Shown piece after piece: positions 39,652-49,569 of a DNA stretch of 63,902 bases (positions are counted from its first letter, which is position 1; each line of letters opens with the position of its first letter). The notes under the pieces are model-generated. The model saw only the letters and a program-made list of their open reading frames with translations, made no database searches and was not told where the DNA came from. The stretch spans positions 1 through 63,902 of the forward strand of contig NZ_CAJTLL010000011.1 of assembly GCF_910577135.1 (NCBI RefSeq). The letters are read 5' to 3'. The DNA is from an uncultured Helicobacter sp. Its GTDB lineage: Bacteria; Campylobacterota; Campylobacteria; Campylobacterales; Helicobacteraceae. The position numbers and the translations under genes are program-made.

Positions 39652-42591
39652 ATGATACAATACCTAAAGCAGACTTTCAAAAAAGTAGCTGGGGATATGC
39701 ACAATAAAATCTCCATAAAATTCACATCATTCATTATGCTTCATATTCTGTGTAGCTTTCCTCTCTTTGCAGAGCAAAATTTGGCAACTCCCCCTGCAGC
39801 AGCATCTCATAGCGCACAAGATTCTAAAGATAATGGAGTAAGGAAAGTGAATCTAGGGCGCTCTGTTATCCGCGCAGAGCATAAAGATGAGACCTACCAA
39901 AGCAGCAATACTATCAATTCACAGATATTAGAATCTGCTCCTAGTGGTAATGGCGATATTGGCTCAATGCTTAGAATCCTCCCTAACGTGCAGTTTGACA
40001 ACGCAGAGCTTAGGAGCAATACACCCGGTGAGATTGACCCAGCAAAGATAAGCATAAGCGGGGGTTTGCATTATCAAAATCTTTTTACCATTGATGGACG
40101 CGATATGAATAACGACCTCAATCCCGCACAGAATGGCTCTACTTGGACTAGCACGACCCCGGGGCGAAGTCAGGGAATGGCTATTGATGTGAGCCTTTTA
40201 GAATCTATTAACGTGCAAGATTCTAATGTCTCTGCGGCGTATGGGGGATTTACCGGTGGGGTGGTAGAGGCTTTCACAAGAAGGGCAAATAAGCCCTTTG
40301 GAGCAAACATCAGCTACCAAATCACGCAGGGTAATGCGCAGCCGGGTAAATTCTCTATGACACATTACCATATCTATGGGAATGATGCCTCGCTCGATGC
40401 CTTTATCAATGCCTCTGCTAATGGTGAAAATCAAACCAACACACCTGTGTTTATTAAACACCTCATTCGTGCCAATCTAGAATCTCAAATCGATGATAAA
40501 CTTGGCGTTATCGCTGCCTTTGCAACGACACAGAGTTTTATCCCCTTACGTAGAAGTGATAATAGCTATCTTAATACTACGGCTTATCCTATCCCTGAAG
40601 GTATCGTGCAAGATTCTAATGGACAGGCGGTGCAAAATCAAGTGAGACAAATCTATAATTACTTTCTTAAAACCCATTATGATGTAGATGAAGATCTTAG
40701 CTTTGAGCTTACCTATACCTACGCGCCAGATTATAATAATCGCTATCTACCCGGAGGCAAACCCGACCAAAGCTATGATTGGGTAAGTGGTGGACACGAT
40801 GTAGGCTTTAAAACCACGTGGAGAAATACCTTAGGCAAGATGACAAACACCTTAGGCTATTCATATTTGCAAAATTCTACTATCGCACACGGCTATGAGC
40901 ATACTAAGGAATGGCGCGTTTCAGATGCGAAAAATTGGAGCAATTGGGCTGGACGTGCACGTGAGGGAGGCTATGCCCCAAGTGAATCTATCCAACACAC
41001 ACTAAGTAATAAACTCATTCAAGATTTTAAACCCCTGCAAGACTCACTTGGTATCACGCATAGATTCCAAGTGGGATTTGAGCTAGGCTACCAATATGCA
41101 AGATTTGGCTATACGCACGATCATTTTATCGTTAGACAGACTACGACAAAGCTTGAGGCTAACCAAACTTGCCCAAACTTAGAATGGTGTGACCCATCAA
41201 AGACCTATTTTATAAAGACAAGTGGCACAGGAGCAAATCGAACCTACACGCTAGAACCTTGGGAAAATGGGCAGTATTTTTATTCCGCGTGGCTTTATCG
41301 TGGTAGCACCACACTTGATAATACGCTTTTAGCAGCATTTGCAGAAGATGATATGGCACTCCCGCTAGAATACAAAGGCAGAGATATAGGGCATATCAAT
41401 ATCCGCCCGGGTATCCGCTTTGATTATGATAGTTATATGGATAAGCTTACTACCGCTCCAAGGCTTTCCCTTAGCTATGAAGCCCCGTGGAATGAGTTGC
41501 ATCACGAATTTTCCACTTCTATGATCGCAGGGGCGAATCGCTACTATGGGCGCAATATCTTTAGCTATCGCTTAAGGGAGGATTTAAACGCTATGCAAAC
41601 AACCATCTATCGCAATGACCCGAATACAGATTTCTATGATGTATTAGCAATGGGAACTACCTGTCCTACGGGAAATGCTCCTGTGGATAATAATTTAAAT
41701 GGCGCAAGACGATTTAATCAAAATTGTATTGTTACTCATCTCAATGCTGTGAAGTTTAATCAACTTAAAGTGCCTTATGTGGATGAATTCGTCATAGGTT
41801 TCACACAGCAGCTCTATGACTGGAGCTTGGTAGCAAAATATATTTATCGTGCGGGTAAAGATGATATACGCTATGTGCGGAGAGACTATGCGAATCTACC
41901 AATCGACCCTAGCCTTACAACTCACTATTTTACCTTTACTAATGAGGGTAAAAGCTGAAGTGATGTGGTAACTCTCACTTTTACCAAGAATGAGACAATA
42001 GAGTTTTTTAACACGAAAAATTATATATTTTTTGCTTTTGATTGGACAAATGTAAAAAGAAACTTTAATGATTATAGTAGTGCCGCGACAGCTAATGAAC
42101 TCCAAGATGCAGATATTTTATATAATGGCGAGGTGGTAGCATATTCTCAACGACCAGCGAGTAATTTTGTGCGTCCTTATACGCTAAGGCTTAATACCAT
42201 ACATACCTTTAATGTAGGCAAGACAAAATGGCTTTTAAATAATTTCTTTCGATTTAGAAGTGCCTATGATGCCATAACTCGAATCCACATTGCAAGGACG
42301 CAATACACAGCAACTCGCACTCCTAATCCTGCCTATAATCCCGCACATAACAACAAAGACCAATATGTCCCTCAACGCATTAGAGAGGCTTTTACTTGGG
42401 ATATGCGATTAGGTTTTGAAGTAGATGTCTATAAGGGCAATACACTCTATACGAATATAGATATTTATAATCTCCTTGATGCGAAAAATCCAACGATTCT
42501 TAGCTCAAACTATGCAGGGACTTCTAGCGCACCTACACTTGCCTATGAAGTAGGGAGGCAATTTTGGGTGCAAGTGGGGTATAGGTATTAA
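39652..42591 (+). pseudogene. TonB-dependent outer membrane receptor interrupted by in-frame TGA
   Basis: The reading frame is open for 979 codons except for TGA at 41956-41958. It has a signal peptide (about 15-45), a Ser/Ala linker, a plug domain (about 80-210: GSMLRILPNVQFDN, then LFTIDGRDMNN) and a beta-barrel of about 770 residues ending FWVQVGYRY with a terminal aromatic, all in one frame. The stop separates the first 768 codons from the last 210. The codon was probably CGA or AGA (Arg) before one substitution. Without the last third the barrel cannot close, so it is likely non-functional unless readthrough occurs. Substrate unknown; iron or nickel complexes are typical. Confidence 0.9.
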
Positions 42592-42625
42592 GAGAGTGTT
42601 ATATTGAATTTTGCATTTTATGGTT

Positions 42626-43240
42626 TTACTCTACATAAAATGCACGGACTACAAAGCCTCTCTCTTTAGCCTTTTGCTGGCTCAACCCTTCAAAAACAGC
42701 AATATTTGGAAGATTCTTCCCCACGATATAAATTGCCTCTCTTGCGCGGAAGCTTGCTAGACCCTCCTGTTTTAGCTCCGGGCTTAAACCTGCATAAGGA
42801 AGACTATCCACCACACCTGAAACTTCAAACGCCACGATTTTATTATCTTTATGCACCATATCAGCAATACCCCTTGTAAGCTCATCAAGACAATGCTTTG
42901 GCATATTCCAACGCCCTATTTTCATATCTACGCAATGTGCTACAATTTTATCTCTAGGTTTAATCGTATAGAGCAGTTTCGCAGGGACACTCTCTTGTTC
43001 TTTTCTAAGAGAATTGCTTTGTGCTTTTAACAACTCAATTTGCTTATCTTTTGAATCAAGGTTTGATTGATACACGACCTCATCTCGTTGCATAAGTTGA
43101 GATTCAATCTTATTGCTTACATCATTGAGAGACATACCGGAAAACTTTACCATATAGTAATAGCCTCCACCAAGTGCTGCAAGAAGCACAATGATGAAAA
43201 CTAAAAAATAAAATATAACTTTGCTTGACTTCCCTTCCAT
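42626..43240 (-). CDS. Membrane-anchored periplasmic protein, unknown function
   Basis: The 204-residue protein has a short basic N-terminus and one helix (VIFYFLVFIIVLLAALGGGY, about 7-26), then a coiled-coil region (about 45-85). The C-terminal domain (about 95-204) contains CVDMKIGRWNMPKHC, with two cysteines, and LSPELKQEGLASFRAREAIYI, weakly like an OmpA-type peptidoglycan-binding repeat. The start ATG 43240 has aagga upstream with good spacing. An in-frame upstream ATG exists (43279) but lacks a ribosome-binding site. The gene converges on the TonB receptor. Confidence 0.6.
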   Translation of the reverse strand: MEGKSSKVIFYFLVFIIVLLAALGGGYYYMVKFSGMSLNDVSNKIESQLMQRDEVVYQSNLDSKDKQIELLKAQSNSLRKEQESVPAKLLYTIKPRDKIVAHCVDMKIGRWNMPKHCLDELTRGIADMVHKDNKIVAFEVSGVVDSLPYAGLSPELKQEGLASFRAREAIYIVGKNLPNIAVFEGLSQQKAKERGFVVRAFYVE

Positions 43241-43426
43241 AACCGCTTCCTTGTTAATATTTACTCCAAAGTTATTCAAGCTTAAGAGAGCAAAAAATAT
43301 TCCACTCTTGTAGCTTTATTAATTCAAATATGTTAAAATCCCCACTCTCATAGCCTTTCGTGCAAAGCATACATTAGGCTACTTTCTTCTATGTCTAATC
43401 ATTTTTATTCAAACAAGGATGTTTGT

Positions 43427-44644
43427 ATGTTGCAGGAATTGTATAGGCAATTTTTTGTGCATTTTTGGCATATGGGTAGGGGTATGATTATCTTAGGTAT
43501 TTTAAGTGCAGTATATTTTGGTATATTTGGTGGTGTGTGGGCTGTAACAGGCGAGATGACACGATGGGGCGGAGAGTTTTTAGAACTCTTTGGAATGGAT
43601 TTAAGCCCATATAGCTATTATACAAAACAAAATCTCAATGGCACTCCTCTTACGCGCACCGATGGGCTTATGCTTATTGGTATGTTTATAGGGGCATTGG
43701 TAGCTGCCTTGTGGGCAAACAAAGTAAAATTTCGCCTCCCCGCAAGTGGGATTAGAATCTTTCAAGCCATAGTTGGCGGTATGCTTGCTGGCTTTGGGGC
43801 ACGACTAGCTTTTGGGTGTAATTTGGCAAACTTTTTCACAGGACTGCCTTATTTCTCGGTGCATACATGGGTTTTTACCATTTTTATGGTGCTTGGAATC
43901 TATATTGGTGTAAAAGTATGCAATATGCGATTTTTTAAGCCCAAAGCCATTCTGCAAAAAGTAGATAAGCCAAACTGCACCCTTGAAGTTGATAGTGCGC
44001 GTTCAAAACGGCATTTTGCCTTGGGGAGCATTATTTTTGCGCTCTTTGTGGGCTGGTTTATCTATCTTGTGCTAACATCGCCCAGCCTTGATGTAAAGGT
44101 TAAGCAAAGTTTGCTCTCTGTTGCCTTGCTCTTTGGCTTTATGTTTGGATTTATCATCTCACGCGCTCAAATATGCTTCACTTCGTGCTTTAGAGATTTG
44201 TTTTTATTTGGACGCTCTGTTGTCATACAGGGGGCTGTCTTGGGTATGATTATTGCCTCACTTATTGCTTTTGGTTTTATGCTCTATGGACATCAAGCAA
44301 AGGTTATAGACATAAGCTTTGGTGTGATGTTAGGGGCATTTCTCTTTGGCTTTGGTATTGTATTTGCAGGGGGTTGTGAATGTGGCTGGGCGTATCGAGC
44401 TATGGAGGGGCAAACCCACTTTATGATTGTGGGGGTCGCTAATATTATTGGCACAATGCTTTTAGCTCTAAGCTATGATTATTTCCCTCAAAGTTTTGTT
44501 GAAGGGGCAAAAATCAGTCTTTTATATGATGTGGGTTTTCTTGGCGGATTTGGCATAAGCCTTATGCTGTTTTTACTTATGCTTGCGCTTGTATTTCTCT
44601 ACAAATATCACTTTTTCAAACACATTTATAAGGGGCAACTATGA
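43427..44644 (+). CDS. YeeE/YedE-family sulfur/selenium transporter
   Basis: The 405-residue polytopic protein has about ten helices. Conserved small-residue motifs with cysteine include AGFGARLAFGCNLANFFTG (about 125-143) and GIVFAGGCECGWAYRAMEGQ (about 314-333), as in TsuA/YedE, where Cys conducts thiosulfate. The gene overlaps a TusA-like gene by 4 nt. In Campylobacter the corresponding pair (FdhT/FdhU) supports formate dehydrogenase selenium supply, so a role in sulfur or selenium transfer is likely. I chose ATG 43427 because AAGGA precedes it. ATG 43391 would add 12 residues. Confidence 0.8.
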   Translation: MLQELYRQFFVHFWHMGRGMIILGILSAVYFGIFGGVWAVTGEMTRWGGEFLELFGMDLSPYSYYTKQNLNGTPLTRTDGLMLIGMFIGALVAALWANKVKFRLPASGIRIFQAIVGGMLAGFGARLAFGCNLANFFTGLPYFSVHTWVFTIFMVLGIYIGVKVCNMRFFKPKAILQKVDKPNCTLEVDSARSKRHFALGSIIFALFVGWFIYLVLTSPSLDVKVKQSLLSVALLFGFMFGFIISRAQICFTSCFRDLFLFGRSVVIQGAVLGMIIASLIAFGFMLYGHQAKVIDISFGVMLGAFLFGFGIVFAGGCECGWAYRAMEGQTHFMIVGVANIIGTMLLALSYDYFPQSFVEGAKISLLYDVGFLGGFGISLMLFLLMLALVFLYKYHFFKHIYKGQL

Positions 44645-44868
44645 ATATAACTTATACACTTAATCTTCAGGGGGAAGCTTGTCCTTACCCTGCTATTGCC
44701 ACACTTGATGCACTTCCACAGCTTAAAAGTGGCGAGATTCTAGAAGTGCTTTGCGATTGCCCTCAAAGTATTAATTCAATCCCTAATGACGCAATTTCAA
44801 GGGGATTTGAGGTGCTTGAAGTGCAGCAAGATGGTCCTACCTTACGCTTTGTGATTAAAAAACCTTAA
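44641..44868 (+). CDS. TusA/SirA-family sulfur carrier protein
   Basis: The 75-residue protein has the diagnostic CPYP box in GEACPYPAIATL, whose first Cys carries persulfide or selenide. The start overlaps the YedE-type transporter gene by 4 nt. The YedE+TusA(YedF) pair is a known partner arrangement. I infer a FdhU-like function, but cytosolic sulfur relay to other targets is possible. Confidence 0.85.
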   Translation: MNITYTLNLQGEACPYPAIATLDALPQLKSGEILEVLCDCPQSINSIPNDAISRGFEVLEVQQDGPTLRFVIKKP

Positions 44869-44880
44869 AGCACACAGCGA

Positions 44881-44911
44881 GGATAGATAGGACATTAGAT
44901 TCTATCTATTC
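44881..44911. terminator. Bidirectional terminator between convergent operons
   Basis: ggatagatag (44881-44890) pairs with ctatctattc (44902-44911) around an 11-nt loop, including one G-U pair. It lies between the TusA-like gene and the 3' end of the sodium symporter, the expected place for a shared terminator. A strong U-run is lacking on either side. Confidence 0.5.
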
Positions 44912-44927
44912 TTCATAGTTTGAAAAA

Positions 44928-46304
44928 TTATGAGATGAGTATGGCTATAATGATGATTGGGGCAATAAGACGCAGTATCCACCACCAAATATAAAAGAGT
45001 GCATTAGAAAAATAGGGTGTCCATACACGTAGATGAGATTTTTTAATATGCCAACCCAAAAAGAGCAGTAAAATAAGCATACCCAAAGGCATAAGACACG
45101 ATGAGGTAAGCAAATCCAGTATATCAAAGAGGGATTTACCATATATAAGAGGCAGGGATAAGGAGGCGTCATTCCACATAATCACTAGGAATCCTAAGGT
45201 AAAAATCCCGCTACTTAAGATATATGAGGCTTTAGCTTGTGAGAAATTGTATTTATCACGTAAAATACTTACGCTCGGCTCAAGCATAGAAATCGTAGAG
45301 GTTAATCCTGCAAAAAGCACAGCTATAAAAAATAATGCAGCAATAATCGCCCCGCTACTCCCTAGTGATGAAAAGGCTAGAGGAAGCGAGATAAGTAAAA
45401 GTCCTACGCCCTCACTTGGCTTGCCTCCAAAATGATAAATAAAGGTAAAAATCATCAATCCTGCTATAAGCGATATGGCAATACCGCTTAAAACCACCCA
45501 CAGGCTACTTTTAAGGAGATTTTCATTTCTTTGAGCGTTTGCTGCGTAAGTGGCTATCGTGCCTACACCAAGCGAAAGGGAGAAAAATACCTGCCCTAAA
45601 GATTCTACAAAAGTATTAAAGGTAATCTTATGAGGCTCAAAGGCAAACATAAAGTGCCAACTTTGCGAAAACTCCTCTAAATTCATCGCATAAATAAGCA
45701 GTGCGATAAAAATCACAAAAAGCAAGGGCATAAGGACGAGATTGAGCCTTTCAATACCGCTTTTAATACCGCGTGAGACAATGAATGCGCTAAAGATAAC
45801 AATGCCAAAAAAGCACAGACTCTGCCACCACAAGGATTGGGAGCGAAGATTATCAAAAACAGCCTTTGCTTCATCAATATTTTGAGGCAAGGTAAAGCTC
45901 ACAAAAATAAGATAATACAGAATCCAACCCATTACTACTGCATAGAAGCTTAAAACGATAGGACCAGATATAGCATTGATACCAAGCCACATAAGTGATT
46001 TTTTAGCAGATTTATCTTTAGAATCTACTGCATTATGTTCATTATGGTTTTGTGAGGGAGGGAGGGCATTAAGCTTATCAAGAATGACATAATTATCCAA
46101 AGGATTGCTACGTGCGATATTGCCAAGTAGCATTTCAGCTATGAGCATAGATATGCCAATGCTGATAGCAAGGATAAGGTAGAATATCACAAATGCTCCA
46201 CCGCCATTTTCCCCAGCCATATAGGGAAATCGCCAAATATGCCCTAAGCCAATAGAGCTGCCCAATGTTGCCATAATAAAGCCGATTTTGTTAAAGTGAT
46301 TCAT
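44928..46304 (-). CDS. Sodium-dependent transporter, neurotransmitter:sodium symporter family
   Basis: The 458-residue polytopic protein has the NSS (LeuT-like) hallmark near the N-terminus, IGFIMATLGSSIGLGHIWRF then PYMAGENGGGAF, and 11-12 helices. Substrates are typically amino acids. ATG 46304 is preferred because aaggaaagat precedes it, while ATG 46334 gives a non-conserved extension. In H. pylori a pair of such genes precedes ybgC. Only one is present here. Confidence 0.85.
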   Translation of the reverse strand: MNHFNKIGFIMATLGSSIGLGHIWRFPYMAGENGGGAFVIFYLILAISIGISMLIAEMLLGNIARSNPLDNYVILDKLNALPPSQNHNEHNAVDSKDKSAKKSLMWLGINAISGPIVLSFYAVVMGWILYYLIFVSFTLPQNIDEAKAVFDNLRSQSLWWQSLCFFGIVIFSAFIVSRGIKSGIERLNLVLMPLLFVIFIALLIYAMNLEEFSQSWHFMFAFEPHKITFNTFVESLGQVFFSLSLGVGTIATYAANAQRNENLLKSSLWVVLSGIAISLIAGLMIFTFIYHFGGKPSEGVGLLLISLPLAFSSLGSSGAIIAALFFIAVLFAGLTSTISMLEPSVSILRDKYNFSQAKASYILSSGIFTLGFLVIMWNDASLSLPLIYGKSLFDILDLLTSSCLMPLGMLILLLFLGWHIKKSHLRVWTPYFSNALFYIWWWILRLIAPIIIIAILIS

Positions 46305-46334
46305 ATCTTTCCTTATGCCTTTATTGCACCACAT

Positions 46335-46703
46335 TCTAGCTAAAATATCATAAGTTACATACTCTAAAACTTTACTTGATGACTAAGAGCAACGTTATGC
46401 ATAAATTAATCTTTCAGGTGCGAAGTGTAGATTTGACTTTGCGTAAAGTTTGACTAAAGTGGTAGCTTTAGCTACATACAACACGCAGTGTTTTATCCAC
46501 ATTTGCAAAGTGAGTTTTTAAAGTTTAGAAAATGAGTTGATAAACGCGATAGCGGTTATAACTCTATCCTTTAGGCGCACAAGTGGGATTTACTCCCACT
46601 TGTGCAAGACCTTTGCGGCACGAAGTGCAGTAGCAAAGGAATAATAAAATAACGCATTACTCAAATATGCTACAATGCACCAAAGCATCGCTAAGGAGAT
46701 AAT
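46335..46703. repeat. Intergenic region with dispersed repeat, reverse orientation
   Basis: Read on the minus strand, 46650-46430 repeats the blocks of the 28.05-28.72 kb region: cctttgct, gcaaaggtcttgcac, gtgcgcctaaaggata, a loop stem around aaccg, then a second partial copy with 'gtagctaaagctac'. It includes a perfect stem acaagtggga/tcccacttgt near 46580-46604. No gene is seen. The ybgC ribosome-binding site starts at 46693. Confidence 0.7.
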
Positions 46704-47132
46704 GTGAAAGCCTATCGAGTGAGAGTGTATTTTGAGGATACTGATTGTGGGGGGATTGTCTATCATACTAATTATTTAAAATATTGCGAACGTGCCAGAA
46801 GTGAGCTATTTTTTGCTCAATCTATGCAGCCATTTATGGATAAAAGTGGCTTTGTGCTAAAAAATATGCAAGCTGATTTTGTCTCAAGTGCGTATTTAGG
46901 GGATATACTTGAGGTTCGAAGTACACTGCTTGAGTGCAAAAATGTCTCTGTTATCATCGCCCAAGATATATATAGAATCTATGATGCCCTCACTCAAAAA
47001 AATGATGAAAAGCTTATCTTTAGGGCGCAAATTAGCCTTGCATTTGTTGATGTAGCACTTGCTAAACCTTGCAAAATTCCTCCATATATGCGGGAGATTC
47101 TACTCACTTTAGGGAAAAATAATGAATCTTGA
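46704..47132 (+). CDS. ybgC: Acyl-CoA thioesterase YbgC
   Basis: This hotdog-fold thioesterase is soluble and usually associated with the Tol-Pal region. The catalytic signature YFEDTDCGGIVYHTNYLKY occurs at about residues 10-28. The start is GTG 46704 after taaggagat (the ATG two bases earlier is immediately followed by a stop). The 142-residue length is typical. It overlaps the following DUF493 gene by 11 nt, the same pair as in H. pylori. Confidence 0.9.
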   Translation: MKAYRVRVYFEDTDCGGIVYHTNYLKYCERARSELFFAQSMQPFMDKSGFVLKNMQADFVSSAYLGDILEVRSTLLECKNVSVIIAQDIYRIYDALTQKNDEKLIFRAQISLAFVDVALAKPCKIPPYMREILLTLGKNNES

Positions 47133-47379
47133 TATACAAAAGCCTCATATTGTGTATCCTTGCAAATGGGAATATCGCGTGATAGGGACAGATGAGGAGG
47201 TATTACGGAAGTTGATTTTTGATATTATGCCTAGAGAATATGATATAACACTAGGCAAACATTCTTCAAAGGGGCATTTTGTAAGCTTATATGTAAGCCT
47301 AGAAGTGCAGAATGAAGAGGAGAGAAATGCAATATTTGCTGCTTTGCAAGTAAGTAGCTGTGTCAAAATGGTTTTATAG
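47122..47379 (+). CDS. DUF493 (YbeD-like) protein
   Basis: The 85-residue ferredoxin-like fold protein has IQKPHIVYPCKWEYRVIGTD and KHSSKGHFVSLYVSLEV, as in the YbeD/DUF493 family, which may bind small ligands. It is coupled to ybgC by overlap. The cellular role is unknown. Confidence 0.8.
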   Translation: MNLDIQKPHIVYPCKWEYRVIGTDEEVLRKLIFDIMPREYDITLGKHSSKGHFVSLYVSLEVQNEEERNAIFAALQVSSCVKMVL

Positions 47380-47387
47380 GGGAAACA

Positions 47388-48071
47388 ATGCGCTTTGGGA
47401 AGATTGCCTATTTAAATCTTTTGCCTTTTGATGTATTTATTAAGAAATATCCTTTGCCTCTATATTTTAAAGCCTTTTTAGAGCATAGAAAGTCATATCC
47501 CGCAAGACTTAATAAAGATTTTTTATATAAACGTATCGATGCCGGATTTATCTCTTCTATTGCTGGGTATGAGAGCGTGCGTCAAGGTAGGGCGACAAAG
47601 GCGGGGATTGTGGCAAAGGGCGCTGTGTGGAGTGTGCTAGTGCTGCCAAAGCAAAGCAAAGATGACTATCAATCCGCCTCCTCTAATGCCTTGGCAAAGG
47701 TAATGGGGATTAAAGGAGAGGTGCTTATTGGTGATAGGGCGTTAAGATACAAGTTGAGTGGGGCTAAAGCTATTGATTTGGGGCAGAAATGGTGGGAGAA
47801 ACATCATCTAGGATTTAGCTTTGGACGATTATGTTTTAATCGCTATGGGCGTTTTTATAGACATTTAGCAGAGAGTTTTGTAAATAAACCTGTGAAGATT
47901 CCCTATTATATTTTACAAGCAAGGAGTAAGCAAAGTGCTATCGCTCCAAAGGATATTCTTATGTATTTAACACATATCCATTATCGCATAGATAAAAAAG
48001 AGGAGATGGCTTTAAGTAGATTCTATGCACAAATGAGATTAAAACACATTAAAAAGCCTATGCGTTTTTAA
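47388..48071 (+). CDS. MqnA-like (chorismate dehydratase family) protein
   Basis: The 227-residue protein begins MRFGKIAYLNLLPFDVF and has DAGFISSIAGYESV, VLIGDRALRYKLSG and DLGQKWW, all patterns of MqnA, the first enzyme of the futalosine menaquinone pathway, in a periplasmic-binding-protein-like fold. It is about 40 residues shorter than the MqnA I recall, and the end diverges, so it may be a paralogue rather than the enzyme itself. It follows the DUF493 gene after 8 nt. Confidence 0.65.
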   Translation: MRFGKIAYLNLLPFDVFIKKYPLPLYFKAFLEHRKSYPARLNKDFLYKRIDAGFISSIAGYESVRQGRATKAGIVAKGAVWSVLVLPKQSKDDYQSASSNALAKVMGIKGEVLIGDRALRYKLSGAKAIDLGQKWWEKHHLGFSFGRLCFNRYGRFYRHLAESFVNKPVKIPYYILQARSKQSAIAPKDILMYLTHIHYRIDKKEEMALSRFYAQMRLKHIKKPMRF

Positions 48072-48127
48072 AAAGGTTATTACTTCTTGGTTATAATTTA
48101 GCCCTAATTCCCTTAAAAAGGCAAGGT

Positions 48128-49561
48128 GTGAAAAAGACGCTTATTATCGCACAAGGCAGTATTGCAAAGATTTTCCTTGATACGATTTTAGACAAATATT
48201 TTAGCAATGATTATTACATTGTCATCGCTAAAGATATGTGTTTTATCCCTGATAAAGTGCCTAGTTCCTTTGAATTTCATCATTTTGATTATACTTCGCC
48301 TTATAGAGTGGCACAAGTCATTAATGAGGATATTCATAGCATATTTTTAGTGCTTGATGATGAGGGAGAAATCATCGCTACTTATAAAATGCTACGCGCA
48401 CTCAATAAAAAAGCACATATTGTAATGGCGTTAAAGACGCAAAAGCAAAGTGAGCAAATGCAAAATGATACCAATTTAGTAGTGCTTGATGAAGACCTTA
48501 TCGTCTCTAATAAATTTATTGAGCGATTGCCTAATGTCCCGCTTATTCCGCGTAGCTTTGGTTTAGGGCAGGGTGAGATTATGGAAGTGAGTGTGCCAAG
48601 CGGGAGTATTTTCACTTATCGGCATATTGGCTCGATTCAACAAAAGAAATGGCGGATTGTAGGGATTTATAGGCGAGGAGAATTGCTTTTGAGCTCGCAT
48701 TCTTTGGTGATTCAGCCTAATGATAGTTTGCTTATCGCCGGAGACCCTAAGGTGCTTAATGATGTATATATGCAAATAAAAAGTGATGTTGGGCAGTTCC
48801 CCGCACCTTTTGGGCGAGATATTTTTCTCTATGTGGATATGTCGCTTTCAAGTGAGCATAGAATCTATAATGATGTGCAAGATGCGCTTTTTTTGAACAA
48901 GAATCTCAAAAATAATAAGCTTTTTATTTATATTCTTAATCCTTCAAACCTTGCTTTTATTGATATGATAAAAGCTTTAGAATCTAAAAGTGTGCAAGTA
49001 AGGGTGGATTATAGTAATGCAAGTTTTGAAGAAAGAATCATTCAAGATGCACAAAAACGTTTTGGGCTTGTCATTGTGAATCAAGATATTTTTGCTTCAC
49101 GTAAAAATCGCAAGGCGCTTTTTGATCTCTCTATTCCTGTGCTTAAAACAGGCTGGGAGCATATTGAAGAGTGCAAAAAGAGTTTTGTGATATTAAGCGA
49201 AAATATGGGCGATAGCGAGAATGTCGCTTCTGTGGTATTTGATATATCAAAGCAGTTGCGTTTAGATATAGATGTGTATGATTATGATACAGATGCTGCC
49301 TATCATAATGAAATCGTGCAGCGATATGAGGAGCTTTCACGGATTTTTGAGCGTAAAATGAATACGATACAAACAGATTCTAAAAATCCTATTTTATACT
49401 TACAAGATAGCTTTATGTCTTATTTATCTTTTGTGCCTTTTGAACGCGGTATCTCACGGACAAAAACATTTTCATTTCTTTCTACTGATGTGCATAAAAT
49501 CGCTTCTATGAATAGCAAGAATCCCCAAGTTTTTATTCCATTGCCAAAGGAACGCAAATAA
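48128..49561 (+). CDS. TrkA-like NAD-binding protein (COG3400 type)
   Basis: The 477-residue soluble protein has an N-terminal Rossmann-like region (TLIIAQGSIAKIFLDTILD), a TrkA-C-like domain (about 140-215: GQGEIMEVSVPSGSIFTYRH, then SHSLVIQPNDSLLIAG), and a long C-terminal half of unknown role. The same gene precedes aroB in H. pylori (HP0282). It may gate a potassium channel in trans. A pore helix is absent. The start is GTG 48128 after aaaaaggcaaggt. Confidence 0.7.
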   Translation: MKKTLIIAQGSIAKIFLDTILDKYFSNDYYIVIAKDMCFIPDKVPSSFEFHHFDYTSPYRVAQVINEDIHSIFLVLDDEGEIIATYKMLRALNKKAHIVMALKTQKQSEQMQNDTNLVVLDEDLIVSNKFIERLPNVPLIPRSFGLGQGEIMEVSVPSGSIFTYRHIGSIQQKKWRIVGIYRRGELLLSSHSLVIQPNDSLLIAGDPKVLNDVYMQIKSDVGQFPAPFGRDIFLYVDMSLSSEHRIYNDVQDALFLNKNLKNNKLFIYILNPSNLAFIDMIKALESKSVQVRVDYSNASFEERIIQDAQKRFGLVIVNQDIFASRKNRKALFDLSIPVLKTGWEHIEECKKSFVILSENMGDSENVASVVFDISKQLRLDIDVYDYDTDAAYHNEIVQRYEELSRIFERKMNTIQTDSKNPILYLQDSFMSYLSFVPFERGISRTKTFSFLSTDVHKIASMNSKNPQVFIPLPKERK

Positions 49562-49569
49562 GGATTACT

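Noticed and set aside
41956..41958. In-frame TGA of the TonB receptor as selenocysteine
   Set aside because: No SECIS-like hairpin is evident after it, and outer membrane receptors are not known selenoproteins. Nonsense mutation is simpler.
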